From Halicephalobus mephisto (lineage: Eukaryota > Nematoda > Chromadorea > Rhabditida > Panagrolaimidae), in contig SWDT01000038.1 of assembly GCA_009193035.1 (NCBI GenBank), positions 1-64,000 on the forward strand: a stretch of 64,000 nucleotides of DNA, read 5' to 3'. Shown here one piece after another: positions 35,101 through 46,815 of this stretch. The notes beneath the pieces were generated by a model. The model saw only the letters and a program-made list of their open reading frames with translations. It ran no database searches and was not told the DNA's origin. Within the stretch, counting starts at the first letter, position 1; every line of letters begins with the position of its first letter. The translations under genes were made by a program, and so were the position numbers.

Positions 35101-36196
35101 TAGTAAATAGTCTTGATATTTTGTACTTTACACACAAAAAGAGTACATTAAAACAGCTCTGATTTATCAGGTACATTATATTCAATGTATCCATAGATTA
35201 TATACAATGTACTGATATGAACTTAATATATAGATGCATTGAATGTAATGTACTTGATAAATCAGAGCTGTTTTAATGAATCAGATATATTGAATGTAAT
35301 GCATTGATATATTGAACTTAATGTATCCGATACATCAGAATCGTTTTAATGTACTGGTACATTATATGGAATTTATCAATATTATACTTAATCTATCGAT
35401 GTATTGAATACAATGCATTTGATAAATTAGAGCCGTTACAATGTATCCATAGATTATATACAATACATTGTTATCAATTTAGTATATCGATGCATTGAAT
35501 ACAATGCATTTGATAAATTAAAGCTGTTATGTATCCATAGATTATATACGATATATTGATATTAATTTAGTATATCGATGTATTGAATACAATGCATTTG
35601 ATAAATTAGAGCCGTTACAATGTATCCATAGATTATGTACTATGTACCCCTTTTTGTACTCTAGTTTTAGTGCTATGGATTATATAAAGTTTTGACAAAT
35701 GCTTGAGATATTATAAAATACCTCATTGAAAGTGGATTACTTTGATGAAGATGTAGATAATAAGTTTTGTAAAAACAAACCTTGACCATAGGGAAATAAG
35801 CAACTCCATTGTCTCTGCAGACTTTGGAGTTGAAGCTGTCGGCACAGTTTATGACGGCTACTTTGGTGACTTCGTTCCAACTCGCCACAAGTCCTGCGAA
35901 TTCTCGATAGTAAGGGGCGAATGCTCGACAATGACCACACCTGATGGTTATATATTTTTAAAAAAAATAAAAAATAATTCCTACCAATCAGCGTAAAATT
36001 CAACAACGAAGGAATTTCGTTTTGTTGGATCGAAGATTGTGTCGGAAAATGTGGCTTGATCTAGATGCATTATAGGTTCCACACCTGGCTGATACAGTAA
36101 TGGATTATTTCCTTGTGGAACGTAAGTCATGGTGGATATAGCGGCATCACTCACCGCGACCAAAGCACAAACAAGAGCGAAGGTCACGGTATCCAT
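32140..36196 (-). CDS. QSOX: Quiescin sulfhydryl oxidase (QSOX)
   Basis: Flavin-dependent enzyme that makes disulfides in secreted proteins and reduces O2 to H2O2, in the secretory pathway. Ten phase-matched exons: 36,196-35,985; 35,940-35,781; 34,751-34,591; 34,398-34,305; 34,246-34,098; 34,050-33,780; 33,734-33,666; 32,846-32,730; 32,687-32,546; and 32,504-32,140, giving 579 residues. The protein starts with a signal peptide (VTFALVCALVAVSDAA), then a thioredoxin domain with W-CGHC-R split across the first intron, a second Trx-like region, a helical region, and an Erv domain with WQHCAGS, RGYTCGLWTTFHTLTV, the proximal disulfide CRHC in FGCRHCAQHF, the FAD-binding MYLWRAHNIVN segment, and CPTC near the end. 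It ends soon after the Erv domain with no transmembrane tail, so it is likely secreted or luminal. Length is normal for an invertebrate QSOX. Confidence 0.95.
32881..33540. repeat. Tandem intronic repeat, ~130-bp period (QSOX intron)
   Basis: Recurring blocks CTTTGCTTGCAACATTGGAC and TTCGCACTTTGCACGCAATA alternate about every 130 bp. Related sequence (TTGCACGCAACCTGCGAATT) recurs at about 51,840-52,000 and 53,030-53,100 in introns of the GABA-B gene, so this is a dispersed family. Confidence 0.65.
34985..35665. repeat. ~90-bp tandem repeat in QSOX intron 2
   Basis: Units contain GTATCCATAGATTATATAC, GATGCATTGAATACAATGCA and GATAAATTAGAGCCGTTACA. Spacing is about 90 bp in the right half. The array is bounded by AAAAAGAGTACATTAA on the left and CCCTTTTTGTACTC on the right, which are inverted relative to each other and may be TIR remnants. 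Confidence 0.65.
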
Positions 36197-36539
36197 CGCT
36201 GAAATCAGTTTATTGAAGGATCGATCAAGTCCTGCGGCAATGCAAAGCTGAAAAAAAATATTTTTATCAACTAGAAGATCTTTGAATTGTTTGACACGTT
36301 GAATCGGACGAAAAAAACAAACATGCAATAAATTGTCGGAAATTTGCGTAGGTTTAAAGACATAGTCAGCTGGATATGACGAAAAACATTGGAAAAAAAA
36401 TATTATTTTAAAAAAACGGAAATGGGCGTTGTTCTGGAATTGTTGAAAATTTTCAAAACGTCTTAGTCGAGATTTAAAGTTGAAAAATCTAAGATTCATG
36501 AATTCTTTAAGAAAATAATCATGATAATTTTTAAAAATT

Positions 36540-36955
36540 AAAAATCATCAAAAATTTTTTCAACACAAATTTTTGGGATATTCCAGTTGAGACCTGGAAT
36601 TTATAAATTTCGTTATTTATATATTTTTAGAAAAATATAATTATTTTAAAAATTAAAAATAAAATTTTTTATGAAATTATCTAGACGGGAATTTTTCAAA
36701 TTTTCCAGTTGAGACCTGAGATTTATAAATTTCATTATTTATATATTTTTAGAAAAATATAAAATATAATTATTTTAAAAATTAAAAATAAAGTTTTTTA
36801 TAAAATTGTTTCAACACAGATTTTTCAAATTTTCCAGTTGGGACCTGAAATTTATAAATTTTATTATTTATATATTTTTAGAAAAATATAATTATTTTAA
36901 AAATTAGAAATAAAGTTTTTTATAAAATTGTCTAGACGGGAATTTCCGGAACTTA
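36540..36955. repeat. ~120-bp tandem repeat, GACCTGGAATTT type
   Basis: Three to four copies of a unit with TTCCAGTTGAGACCTG, TTATATATTTTTAGAAAAAT and a T-rich spacer. It belongs to the same loose family as the repeats at 42.6, 44.7 and 56.7 kb. It lies upstream of QSOX. Confidence 0.7.
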
Positions 36956-37924
36956 ACTGAATTTAAAGTGGTTTACGTGAAAATTTTAGTTTTTTTAAAT
37001 GACTGTCATCTTATATGATTTCGTAATTAATTTTTTTAAAATAAAATTTTCCCAGATAGATTTAGAGACTTAAATTAAAACATAAAATACAACTTTTTGT
37101 CTATTTTGGAAGATTAATGCTTACCTAATACAGTACCTATGGACATCCAAAAAGATCATACTTAACGTCAAAGTACCTCTACCTATTTCTCGTTATTTTT
37201 TTATGAAAAATTTAAACCAAAAATTAAAATCAAAAATTAAAATTAAAAGAATGTAAACATGTAAACGGAAAATAGGAACAAAGAAGACGTTCTCGGAACC
37301 TCAGACGGTGAAGTCTCACGACCTGGTCAGTTAACCGTGTTTTGTTGACTTTTTCGAGCAAAAATCAGATCCTGATCGACTCATTAATCAAATAACAGAT
37401 CCTTGCAAAAATCAGCTTGTATTAATTCTGCAGGTATCAGTAAAAGAAGATTCATCTCGATCAAAAGTCGCGCAATTTTGTTGAATGAACGTTTTTTTCA
37501 AGGTCGCGGATTCGGGACACCAATCCTAACAAGCCGACCAGCAAACAGTCTAATTCTCGCGAGTAGGCGTAAATGGCGCCAGATCGTCCATTTTGTAAAT
37601 GTTTTCTTTAGGACAACGATGTTTCAAAGTGCGGAAGACCCATTAAAACGTCTTTGAAGATCCATTAGTTTAAAATTGGGCGTTAAACATTATTTACATG
37701 ACCTCTGTGTCTTCCATTTAATCTGAATTTTTAGGTTTTAATGGAAAAAATAAGAATTTAATGGATGATGTACCAAATTCACGTTCATCAACAAAGTTCG
37801 TTGGGAAACTGCTACTCGAACGGACACGTACTCAAAAAATTTGAGAGCTTGAGTAAATACTGAGATTACTCCAGACGCTTGTAAAAACTTGTTTCCGAAG
37901 GTTGTAAGACGTGAAAAAGACATA
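36956..37924. other. Intergenic, no gene seen
   Basis: Mixed-composition sequence with short frames only (for example plus 37,403-37,657). No domain, splice pattern or element ends were recognised. Confidence 0.4.
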
Positions 37925-38290
37925 AATGCATGGATATACAATAGGCTCCATTATCTTGGAGGTATTGGTTGTAACTTGATTTCCCATGCAGTAATATGGA
38001 AGAATTACACATTGTTAGAACCTCCTTAATGATACATACAGTATCAGAGGATTCTACATATCTCTTCAGAAGTTATGACGGAAAATATGAAGTTTTTCTT
38101 CATAGAAATCGTTGGATTTCAGATTTTGAAAAACTTTGTATTTTCTGTCATAACTTCTGAAGAGTTATGTAGAATCCTCTGATACTGTATATCTCATCAA
38201 GAGAGCCCTAACGATGGACAGTAGTTCCTTATTACTGCATAGTAAATCAAGTTGCAACTAATACCTTCAAAATCATGTACTATACTATGC
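37925..38290. mobile_element. Foldback (long inverted repeat) element
   Basis: Arms of roughly 150 bp around a ~45-bp loop near 38,095-38,140. The inner ~60 bp pair almost perfectly (ACAGTATCAGAGGATTCTAC against GTAGAATCCTCTGATACTGT). Outer parts pair less well (GGTTGTAACTTGATTT against AAATCAAGTTGCAACT). Consistent with a foldback MITE. A diverged relative of the right arm continues at 38,400-38,620. Confidence 0.75.
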
Positions 38291-38399
38291 TAAATTCTCG
38301 AAGAAGGACTAAAATTAGAAGTTAGAGTTACATCTAACTTGAGGTACATAACATTACTTAACTTTTAATTATATTTCGATAAATTACAATACAGTTCAT

Positions 38400-38620
38400 A
38401 ATTCCAGAACTATTTGTTGTAGTTTGTTTCATAATATATGGATATCGTAACTTGTGAACTAGAATCCTTAAGGATATCAACGAGGATTTACATTACATAC
38501 CTTATTGCGGAGATTCTGACATATAGTATTCTCTTTTTCATGGATTACGAAACAAAGTACAACCAATAGTTTTGAAATCATGGATCATATTATATGATAC
38601 ACTTCCAAATCACCCATTCA
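38400..38620. repeat. Diverged partial copy of the 38.1-kb foldback element
   Basis: CAACCAATAGTTTTGAAATC followed by ATGGATCATATTATATGAT resembles the right end of the element at 37,925-38,290 (CAACTAATACCTTCAAAATC). It is partial and eroded. Confidence 0.45.
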
Positions 38621-39070
38621 TCCATGAAACTCTATCAACGAGGAATTCTCCAAAATGCAATCAACAAAAAAACAACAATGACGATGTTTGATCTCGTCAA
38701 TATTCTTTTGTTTCGGAATGTCAAGCTAGACAGTCATGAGAGTGATAAGCATCAATTAAACAAAAACGCATATGATCGTCGTTGATGTTTTCTGAAAACA
38801 ATAAATTCCTTAACAACATCGATAAACAGATTCTGGAACTTTTTTGAATCCCTGACGAACCTGGTTTTTGCCAAAGATCTTTTATCCGAAAAGATTTGAC
38901 TTTATCCGTTTAACGGATCTAAAACAAGGAAGTTCCTCTTTGCAAGAGAGAATAATCGGACCAGCAGCTGAATGGAAATAAAAATTGTCTGACTTTTGTG
39001 CTTAGGAGCAAATCAGATTTATTTCGGTTGATTGAATAAATAAAACTGAAGACGTATTGTTTCCTCAGTC

Positions 39071-39313
39071 ATGTTCCGGAAAAAAAAGTTAAACTTTACT
39101 TTTGTCAAAACAACTCAAGTGGTTCTTGTGATATTGGCGCCTATGCTGCATGTTTTCATCTTAGGGATAATCAATCCGGCGCCAGTTGAATTGCGCAAAG
39201 TCACCTCTCTGGCGCCTCCCCATCCATCGAGGGACCAGTCAAACCATTTTTTGGTCGTATTTTCGTGCATTTCACGAGTATATAAGAAACTGTTACTAAA
39301 GAAGCTCAGATGA
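39071..39313 (+). CDS. Small possibly secreted protein, hypothetical
   Basis: An 80-codon ATG frame with a basic start, a hydrophobic stretch (VVLVILAPMLHVFILGI) that could be a signal peptide or membrane span, then Pro/Ser-containing and basic sequence. The codon mix is less AT-rich than the surroundings. No family recognised and no neighbouring exon is evident. Confidence 0.25.
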   Translation: MFRKKKLNFTFVKTTQVVLVILAPMLHVFILGIINPAPVELRKVTSLAPPHPSRDQSNHFLVVFSCISRVYKKLLLKKLR

Positions 39314-39894
39314 GGGTTGGCGCCGCTGTGAATAGGATTATCTTAAAAATGAAACTTATCCGAGATCAGAGAAAAACTTGTTTAATTTACAAAAAAGTTT
39401 GCAAAAATATCTTGCTAAGTTAGTTTTCACGTGAAAGTTCAAGTGATTCAAGCGGATTCTTCGGTTTCGTAAACATCGAAGAAAAAAAACAATGTTCCGA
39501 TTCAAAAAATATCCCCGAAACAACAAAACTAGCAAGGAAAATCCTCGAACACTTGAAACAATTTTGAAAAAGTACAAAATAAAATCAGCTGACAGTATGG
39601 TGGATAAGAGCAGTGTAGCTTGTTGAACAAAATTCATTTTTGAAGGAAGTAGTTAACTGAGCAAACTCCACGAGTTTTGGTGCACGGGAACGTCCGTGGT
39701 CGAACTTCAAGAGCTTTTTAACTCGTCATTTGAAAAATTTAAAGAGTAACGATCAGCGGAAAAAGGAATTCTTCGAAATTCTATTTCTAAGAATATTTGA
39801 AAATTTCAAACATAATCTTTGAACTGGTAAAATAAAAAAATAGAAATTTTGGTGATTTTAGAAATTTAAGAAATATTATATAAATTTAGAAATT

Positions 39895-40130
39895 TATGAA
39901 ATATTTTTATAATTAAATAAAAATTATAAATTCTATATAGTTTTAGGAATTTATAAAATACTTTTATAATTAAATAAAAATTATAAAATATTATTTAATT
40001 TTAGAAGTTTATAAAATACTTTTATAATTAAATAAAAATTATAAAATATTATTTAATTTTAGAAATTTATGAAATATTTTTATAATTAAATAAAAATTAT
40101 AAAATATTATTTAATTTTAGGAATTTTAAA
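39895..40130. repeat. 58-bp tandem repeat, four copies
   Basis: Unit TTTTATAATTAAATAAAAAT plus TATAAAATATTATTTAATTT plus TAGAAGTTTATAAAATAC, 58 bp, repeated about four times with few changes. Confidence 0.8.
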
Positions 40131-40163
40131 AAGACTTAAGACTGCTCTAGAAAGATCTAGAAA

Positions 40164-40499
40164 ATGAGCTTCCTGGTTTCTACTCCCTTAACTACTACAT
40201 GGATTCCAATTGCGGGTCGATTCATTCCATTTTTCCGCCCTACGACAGTGTCAGCTTCTGTGGCCAACCGGTTGCACGTCGAAAGTGAAAGTCTGTTGCC
40301 TAAGGCCGGACGACGAAAAAACGAAAGCAAATCCGTGATCATTGAAGATCAGCATGCAATTTTTTTCCGACATGCGCAAACTCTGAACTCGCCACGCCTA
40401 AAACCGGATCGGATGTGGAAATTGAAGAACAGAGTTGTATTTCCTCAAGTCAGGATGAACGCAATCTTTACGCAATTGGATCCACAAGTAGATCCTTGA
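40164..40499 (+). CDS. Basic 111-residue ORF, hypothetical
   Basis: ATG to TGA frame with composition richer in GC and in Arg/Pro/Val than the flanking AT-rich DNA. The N-terminus is hydrophobic and Thr-rich (STPLTTTWIPIAGRFIPFF), the middle basic. No domain recognised. It stands alone between two satellite blocks, so a captured exon or chance frame is equally possible. Confidence 0.25.
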   Translation: MSFLVSTPLTTTWIPIAGRFIPFFRPTTVSASVANRLHVESESLLPKAGRRKNESKSVIIEDQHAIFFRHAQTLNSPRLKPDRMWKLKNRVVFPQVRMNAIFTQLDPQVDP

Positions 40500-40640
40500 A
40501 AAAATTAGTTGACCTCGACAGATAAAATCGAAAATATTCTGGCTTCGTTCCATGGATATAGATTTATTTGGAACGATGGGATATCAATGAAAAAAGGAGC
40601 AACCAGATCTTCATTGTGCAAATCCAGTGTTCCATGAAAC

Positions 40641-41121
40641 TACACGCAAAAAGTGTAACTTTTGGCGCAGCAACAAACTTAAATCGTCACTATTATTTTT
40701 TAATTTTCGTCACAAATGTTCAATATTCATGGGAAACGTGACAATTAAGTTGTAATTTTCGTGATAAATACTGAATATTGATGAAAATTGTGACGATTAA
40801 GTTATAATTTTTGTTACAAAAGTCGAATATTGATGAAAATTGTGACGATTAAGTCGTAATTTTCGTGATAAATGTTGAATATTGATGAAAATTGTGACGA
40901 TTAAGTTGTAATTTTCGTGATAAATGTTCAATATTCACGAAAATTGTGACGATTAAGTCGTAATTTTCGTCACAAATGTTGAATATTGATGAAAATTGTG
41001 ACAATTATTTTTTAATTTTCATCACAAATATTAAATATTCACGAAAAACGTGATAATTGTATTGTAATTTTGTCACATTTCGCAATTTTTACTATACCAA
41101 AAATTACGCTTTTTGGGTGTA
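40641..41121. mobile_element. TIR element expanded by a 52-bp satellite
   Basis: Ends: CACGCAAAAAGTGTAACTTT and, reverse-complemented, CACCCAAAAAGCGTAATTTT, with TA at both borders. Inside lie about seven copies of a 52-bp unit (GTGACGATTAAGTCGTAATT ... AATATTGATGAAAAT), spacing exactly 52 bp at 40,841 and 40,893. Same family as 25,661, but with a tandem array in place of a single unit. Confidence 0.8.
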
Positions 41122-41214
41122 CTTTTAATGTGGAGATTTGAGACTTGAAAATACTACTTTAAGAGTAAGTTAAGTAAGGCGAAAACTCCACAAGTATCTG
41201 ACGATAGCTACTGC

Positions 41215-41465
41215 TTTGGGATTCTCGTTCCTCAGGACATTTAATCCCGATTTTGAAAAATTACTTTTTAAATTTATTTTTTTATTTTTAAAAATCTATT
41301 TTTTTATTTTTTAAATTAATTTTTTTCTGATTTTTTAAAAAATTAATTTTTTTGATTTTCTTAATTTTTTAATATAAGAATTAAAAAATTAAATTTAAAA
41401 ACAAAATTACAAGAAATTTAGGAAATTGAGGACTAAATGCCCTGAGGGAACAAGAATCTCAAAAA
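41215..41465. mobile_element. Foldback MITE-like element
   Basis: GGGATTCTCGTTCCTCAGGA followed by CATTTAATCCC at the left is inverted at the right (CTAAATGCCCTGAGGGAACA followed by AGAATCTC). The arms are about 40 bp around a T/A-rich core. Confidence 0.65.
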
Positions 41466-41699
41466 AGCAATTGTTGTGTAGTCTGTTTTTTATCTTTTTT
41501 AAACTAGTCTTTTTGATTCCTGAAATGAATTAAAATATCAATCAAGTAACCAGATTGATCTAAAAAAGAAAAAATTTCGAAATCAAACTGAATCAAAAAA
41601 ATCAAATATTTTTTATCTTTTTAAATTTATTTTTTAATATTTAAAATAATTTAATACAGTAACTGAGATCAGTAAGATTAATCTGAAATCTAAAAATTT

Positions 41700-42080
41700 A
41701 AAATTGAATTTGCAAAATTAGGGATAAAGTATTTTGTAACATTTTTTTTTAAAATTTATTTTTAAATGTTTAAAATAAGAAAATTTAAAATTGAATCTGC
41801 AAAATTAGAGATGAAAGATTCTATGACATATTTTTATTTTTTTTAAATATTTAAAATAAGAAAATTGAAATTAGACTTGCAAAGTTAGAGATGAAAGATT
41901 CTATGATATATTTTTATTTTTTTTAAATATTTAAAATAAGAAAATTTAAAATTGGATTTGCAAAATTTGAGATGAAAGATTCTATGATATATTTTTATTT
42001 TTTTTAAATTTTTTTTTAAATATTTAAAATAAAAAAATTTAAAATTGAATTTGCAAAATTAGGGATGAAAGGTCCTAGGG
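41700..42080. repeat. ~85-bp tandem repeat
   Basis: Four to five copies of a unit containing ATTTGCAAAATTAGAGATGA, AAGATTCTATGATATATTTT and TTTAAATATTTAAAATAAG. Confidence 0.75.
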
Positions 42081-42589
42081 GAGGACCTATTGTACAGCCC
42101 ATATAAGCAAACGAAAAATCTCGAGTGATATAATCGTCCGAGTTCCAGACAGGTCTTCCAAGAATATAAAAAGTTATTGTTGACAAACTCCTTTGATGGG
42201 ATTATTCCGAGACTTAGAGGAAATTTTTTCATAGAAATTGACCCATGTTTTAGTTGTAGATTTTTAAATCCATAGATAAACCGGTTCAAACACGTAATTA
42301 GGTTCTGGCACGCTTGATCGCGTGTTTCCGATTTTTTTTTTCGAAAATTTGGTCATCATTGTGTTTTTCGTTTTTGGAAAATTTTATAATTGATGTTAAA
42401 TTTTAAAAAATATAAAAATTATATTATTTTAAAAATATAATTTTTTTAATTTTTAAAAATCTTTGAAATTTTAGATTTCAGAAGCTTTGAGGAAATTCTA
42501 GAAAGTTCCGGAATCATCTATTAAATCTACTAAAATTTATTGAATTTTAAAAATTACAGTATTTTGAAAGTAAATTTTCTCGAAATGAA

Positions 42590-43430
42590 TTTTTTCGAAA
42601 CTTTCCAATCGGGACCCAAAAGTATAAAAATTTAGTTTTAAGATAATTTTTTAAAGATACAATTTTAACTATACCATTTTTAAAATTATTAATAAACTTT
42701 TTTAACAAAATGGTCCCGAAACGAATTTTTTCGAAACTTTCCAGTCGGGACCCAAAAGTATAAAAATTTAGTTTTAAGATAATTTTTTAAAGATACAATC
42801 TTAGTTATACCATTTTTAAAATTATTAATAAACTTTTTTAACAAAAGTTTCCTGAAACGAATTTTTTCGAAACTTTTCAATCAGGACCCAAAATTTTGAA
42901 ATTTATAGTTTATGTAGTTTTCTAAATATACAATTGTAATCATATTATTTTAAGAGTCAAAAGTAAACTTTTTTAACAAAATTATCTCGACACAAAGTTC
43001 AGCAACTTCCCAGTTGAGACTCGAGACTAGAAAACGTATATTTTATGTGATTTTTCGAAAATATAATTGTAATCATACTATTTTAAGAGTCAAAAGTAAA
43101 CTTTTTTAACGAAATGGTCCCGACACAAAGTTCAGCAACTTTCTAATCGAGACCCAAAAGTGCAAAATTTAACGTTTTTATAACTCGTAAAGATTCAATT
43201 TTGTTGTAAAAAATTCAAAAATAAACTTTTTTAGCGAAACGGTCCCGACACGAACATTTCAAAGTTTCCACTCAGGACCCAAAAGTGTAAAATTTAATGT
43301 TTTTATAACTTGTAAAGATTAAACTCTGTTGTAAAATTCAAAAATAAACTTTTTTTAGCGAAAATTGTCTCGAATGGAATTTTTTAAGCTTTCCACTCAT
43401 GACCCAAAAGTGAAAAATTTAATATTTATA
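42590..43430. repeat. GGTCCCGA...TCGGGACC repeat array
   Basis: Six or more ~125-bp units, each carrying GGTCCCGACACGAA, about 25 bp of spacer, then TCCAGTCGGGACCCAAAAGT. The two GC-rich motifs are inverted, so each unit can fold into a small hairpin. Relatives are at 36.5, 44.7 and 56.7 kb. Confidence 0.8.
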
Positions 43431-43631
43431 AAAATTTTTACAGATTTTCCTCGACACAAAATTTCAAAAATTTTTAAAAACTAAAATAACCTAAAATTTC
43501 GGTTTTATAATTTTACACAATTTCGGAATTAATTTTTTACAAATATATTCTTCATAGATAAATTCGAAGACTTCTGGATTATGATATATAAAATCTAAAA
43601 ATTTCTATCTACACCCCAGAGCTGGTAATTA

Positions 43632-44183
43632 CACACAAAAAAGCGTAACTTTTGGTTTAGTAAAAAATGGAAATCGTCACAAATGTCAAATATCCGTAAA
43701 AAATATGACGAATAAGTTTTATTTTCATCACAAATATTAAATATTCATGAAAAATGTGACGATTATGTCACATTTTTATCACAAATATTAAATATTCACG
43801 AAAATTGTGACGATTAAGTTGTAATTTTCGTGATAAATGTTGAATATTGATGAAAATTGTGACAATTGTGTTATATTTTTATCACAAATATTAAATATTC
43901 ACGAAAATTATGATGATTGTGTTACATTTTTATCACAAATATTAAATATTCATGAAAATTGTGACAATTGTGTTACATTTTTATCACAAATATTAAATAT
44001 TCACGAAAATTATAACGATTAAGTTGTACTTTTCGTGATAAATGTTGAATATTCACGAAAATTATGACAATTATGTTACATTTTTATCACAAATATTAGA
44101 TATTCACGAAAAATGTGATGATTGTGTCACATTTTCATTATATTTTACAATTGTTACCAGACCAGAAGTTACGCTTTTTGTAT
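43632..44183. mobile_element. Second satellite-expanded TIR element
   Basis: The left end CACACAAAAAAGCGTAACTT follows TA. The right end reverse-complemented contains CAAAAAGCGTAACTTCTGGT. The interior holds about nine units of the same 52-bp-type satellite (AAATATTCACGAAAATTGTG). The right TIR matches the 7.3-kb element (GGTCTGGTA(G/A)CAATTGT). Confidence 0.75.
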
Positions 44184-44724
44184 ATATTAAAGTCCTCATG
44201 AACATCTCAGAGATCACATCCAACGCTACAGTACTTTGGTTTTTCTTCAGAATAAAAATTAGATTTTGTGCTTGAGGGTTAAATATTTGCCATAAATACT
44301 TAAATTGAGCTCCTCCGATAAGGTTAAACAAGATACAACCGGAATAATGGGAACCGAGTTGAACTCTCAAGAAGCGACTTGTATCAGCATCTTGTCGGTT
44401 TTTCTTCAGCAAATAACCTCTACCTCGAGCTGTTTGTTTTAGCGGTTAATATCGAAGAAACGAGATTTTCTGTCTACTAGGCTTTGTATCGGGATAAATA
44501 TTGCAACTAAACGATGATGATTGACTTTCTTTGCAGGTCGATTTTCCGTCTTCCGCTCTGACAAAACTGAGCATTATTGAGGAAAACAAAAGTTTGATGA
44601 CTTAGCTTGAGTACCACCGGCTTAAAATAGAAAAACTTGATTTCGGATCATAATCGGGGACAAAGAAAACTAATGAGATATACTATTAGAAGAATTACGA
44701 TAAGTATTGTCGCGGTATTGTCTC

Positions 44725-45260
44725 GAGAGGAATTTTTAAAACTTCCTAGTCGAGACTCAAAAGTGTAAAATTCGATTTTTGTGTGATTTTTCAAGAATTC
44801 TGTCATAATAGTAGTATTTTAAAAATCAAAAATGAACTTTTTTACGAAAATTGTTTCAAATGGAACTTTCCGAACTTTCCAGTCAGGACCTAAAATTTAA
44901 AAATTTACGATTTATGTAGTTTTCTAAAAATTCAACCATAATTAAACTATTTTAAAATTCAAAAATGAACTTTTTTTACGAAAATTGTTTCAAATGGAAT
45001 TTTCCGAACTTTCCAGTCAGGACCTAAAGTTTAAAAATTTATATTTATATGATATTGCAAAAATATAATGATAATTAAATTATTTTAAAATTCAAAAATT
45101 AACTTTTTTATAAAATTGTCTCAAATGGAACTTTCCGAATTTTCCAGTCAGGACCTAAAATTCCAAAATTTATAATTTATGTGATTCTGCAGAAATTCAA
45201 TCAATCATATTATTTTAAATTTCAAAAATAAACTTTTTTACAGATTTTCCTTGACACAAA
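44725..45260. repeat. TCAGGACCTAAA repeat array
   Basis: Four to five ~125-bp units with TTTCCAGTCAGGACCTAAAA and AAAATTGTTTCAAATGGAAC. A variant of the GGTCCCGA family at 42.6 kb in which the left hairpin arm has decayed. Confidence 0.75.
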
Positions 45261-45339
45261 TTTCTGGAGTTATCTAAAAATTCCAAGAATTTAGGTAAAA
45301 AAACAAGAGAAGCGCGAGTGAGGACAAACCAGGTTACCA

Positions 45340-45970
45340 GATTTACTATTTTTGTCGTTTTTGCAAAAAACTCTTTTTTCGCAGTAATTTAAAAATTCAA
45401 AAAAATTTCGTTATTAAAAAACGAACATTTTTAATTTTACATAAAAATTACCAAATTTTTTTTTTACAAAAATTTTTAAAAATAAAAAAAATTATAAAAT
45501 TTTTTATTTTTTTTACAAAAATTTAAAAACTTTTAAAATTATAATTCTTGTTAGAAAAATATTATTTATCCAACTTTAATTATTTAATATTAATAATTAA
45601 AACTTCATCATAAATAAAATAAATTATTATTTCTAAATAATTTGTACATTTTAAAAAAAATCAAAGAAAATTTAAAAATTAAAGACAATTTTGAAGAAAT
45701 TAAAGAAATTTAAAAATTAAAGAAAATTGAAGAAATTTAAAAATTATAAAAACTGAAGAAATTTAAAATTAGAGAAATTTAAAAATTGAAGAGATTTGAA
45801 ATTACAGAAATTTTAAAATTTTAAAAATTGAAGAAGTTTGAAAATTTTTAAAATTACAGAAATTTGAAAATTTTTTAAATTACAGAGATTTTAAAATTTT
45901 TTAAATTGGAGAGATTTGAAAATTTTTTAAATTTAAGAGATTTGAAAATTTAAGATTGGAGAAAATTTAA
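45340..45970. other. AT-rich low-complexity stretch
   Basis: Runs of TTTTTAAAAT and a simple AAATTTAAAAATTGAAGAA repeat. No gene or element ends were seen. It lies downstream of the Cys-rich gene. Confidence 0.5.
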
Positions 45971-46435
45971 TTAGGAAGTTGCGAAATCGATTTCGTCCTC
46001 GATACCTTTTTTGAAATGGAAACTTTTCACGGGAAAAGCACTATGAGGGAAGGAATTGTGGATGACGACGGTGACGTTGTTGTATTGAGGACATTCGGAA
46101 ATATCAATGTTCATGCAACAATGGTAATCCACTTGATTATGCCAGCAGCAAACGGTGGATGGATCAGTCTAAAGAAAAATAAAAATAAAAATAAATAATT
46201 TTTTTTTACTTTATCATCGAGAGCGTTCAAGCAGAGGTTCGTCTGGTGGGGGAGGCACTTCCGAGGTTCCCCGTCCGGTCTGTAGAGTGGCCGAGAGCCC
46301 CGAGGACATGGAAGGATCTTCATCCGCGGTGCAGGTCCAGAATGAGAAAATTCTAAACTCTTGATGAATTTTAAAATTTTTCAAAAACAAACCAATAACG
46401 AAAGTCGATATGAGAACAATCCAAACAATCTGCAT
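45971..46435 (-). CDS. Small secreted Cys-rich protein
   Basis: Three phase-matched exons: 46,435-46,393, 46,352-46,210 and 46,168-45,971, giving 127 residues. The start ATG begins a clear signal peptide (MQIVWIVLISTFVI). The mature part has eight Cys, including LPCPRGSRPLYRPDGEPRKC, CLNALDDK, VCCWHN and HCCMNIDISEC. This spacing looks like the small Cys-rich extracellular repeats found in nematode secreted proteins, but no named domain is assigned. The neighbouring gene upstream also ends in a CC-containing segment, so the two may be related. Function unknown. Confidence 0.7.
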
Positions 46436-46815
46436 TTTTTTGAAAAACTGTCTCAATTAAATTAAAACTGATCCAAGAAAGACGACTTCGAGTGGATGAA
46501 GACGAAATTTGGGTTACCTGAGATCCGTCGTCTGAATGCCTAAGGCGATTCTATCCATCTAGACAAACCGGGGAAAATTAAATTTAATCAAGATTTTTCA
46601 TTTTTGATGAAATCGAAATTTGGCGACAATTGAAAGGGAAAAAATAACAGAAAAAAAAAAAATTCAAAAAAGTGCCGTCATTTCCGAATCAATTTTACGT
46701 CCATGGAATTTCTAATAAAATTTAGGCCACTTGTGAAAAATTCCAAACAATAGTTTCTAAAAGAAATGTTTATTCAAAATTCATTTGGTTTCAACTTGCA
46801 TTAGTTTTGGATTTC

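Noticed and set aside
39895..41121. CRISPR-like arrays (regular short repeats)
   Set aside because: Repeats are contiguous without unique spacers, in a eukaryotic genome; they are tandem satellites.
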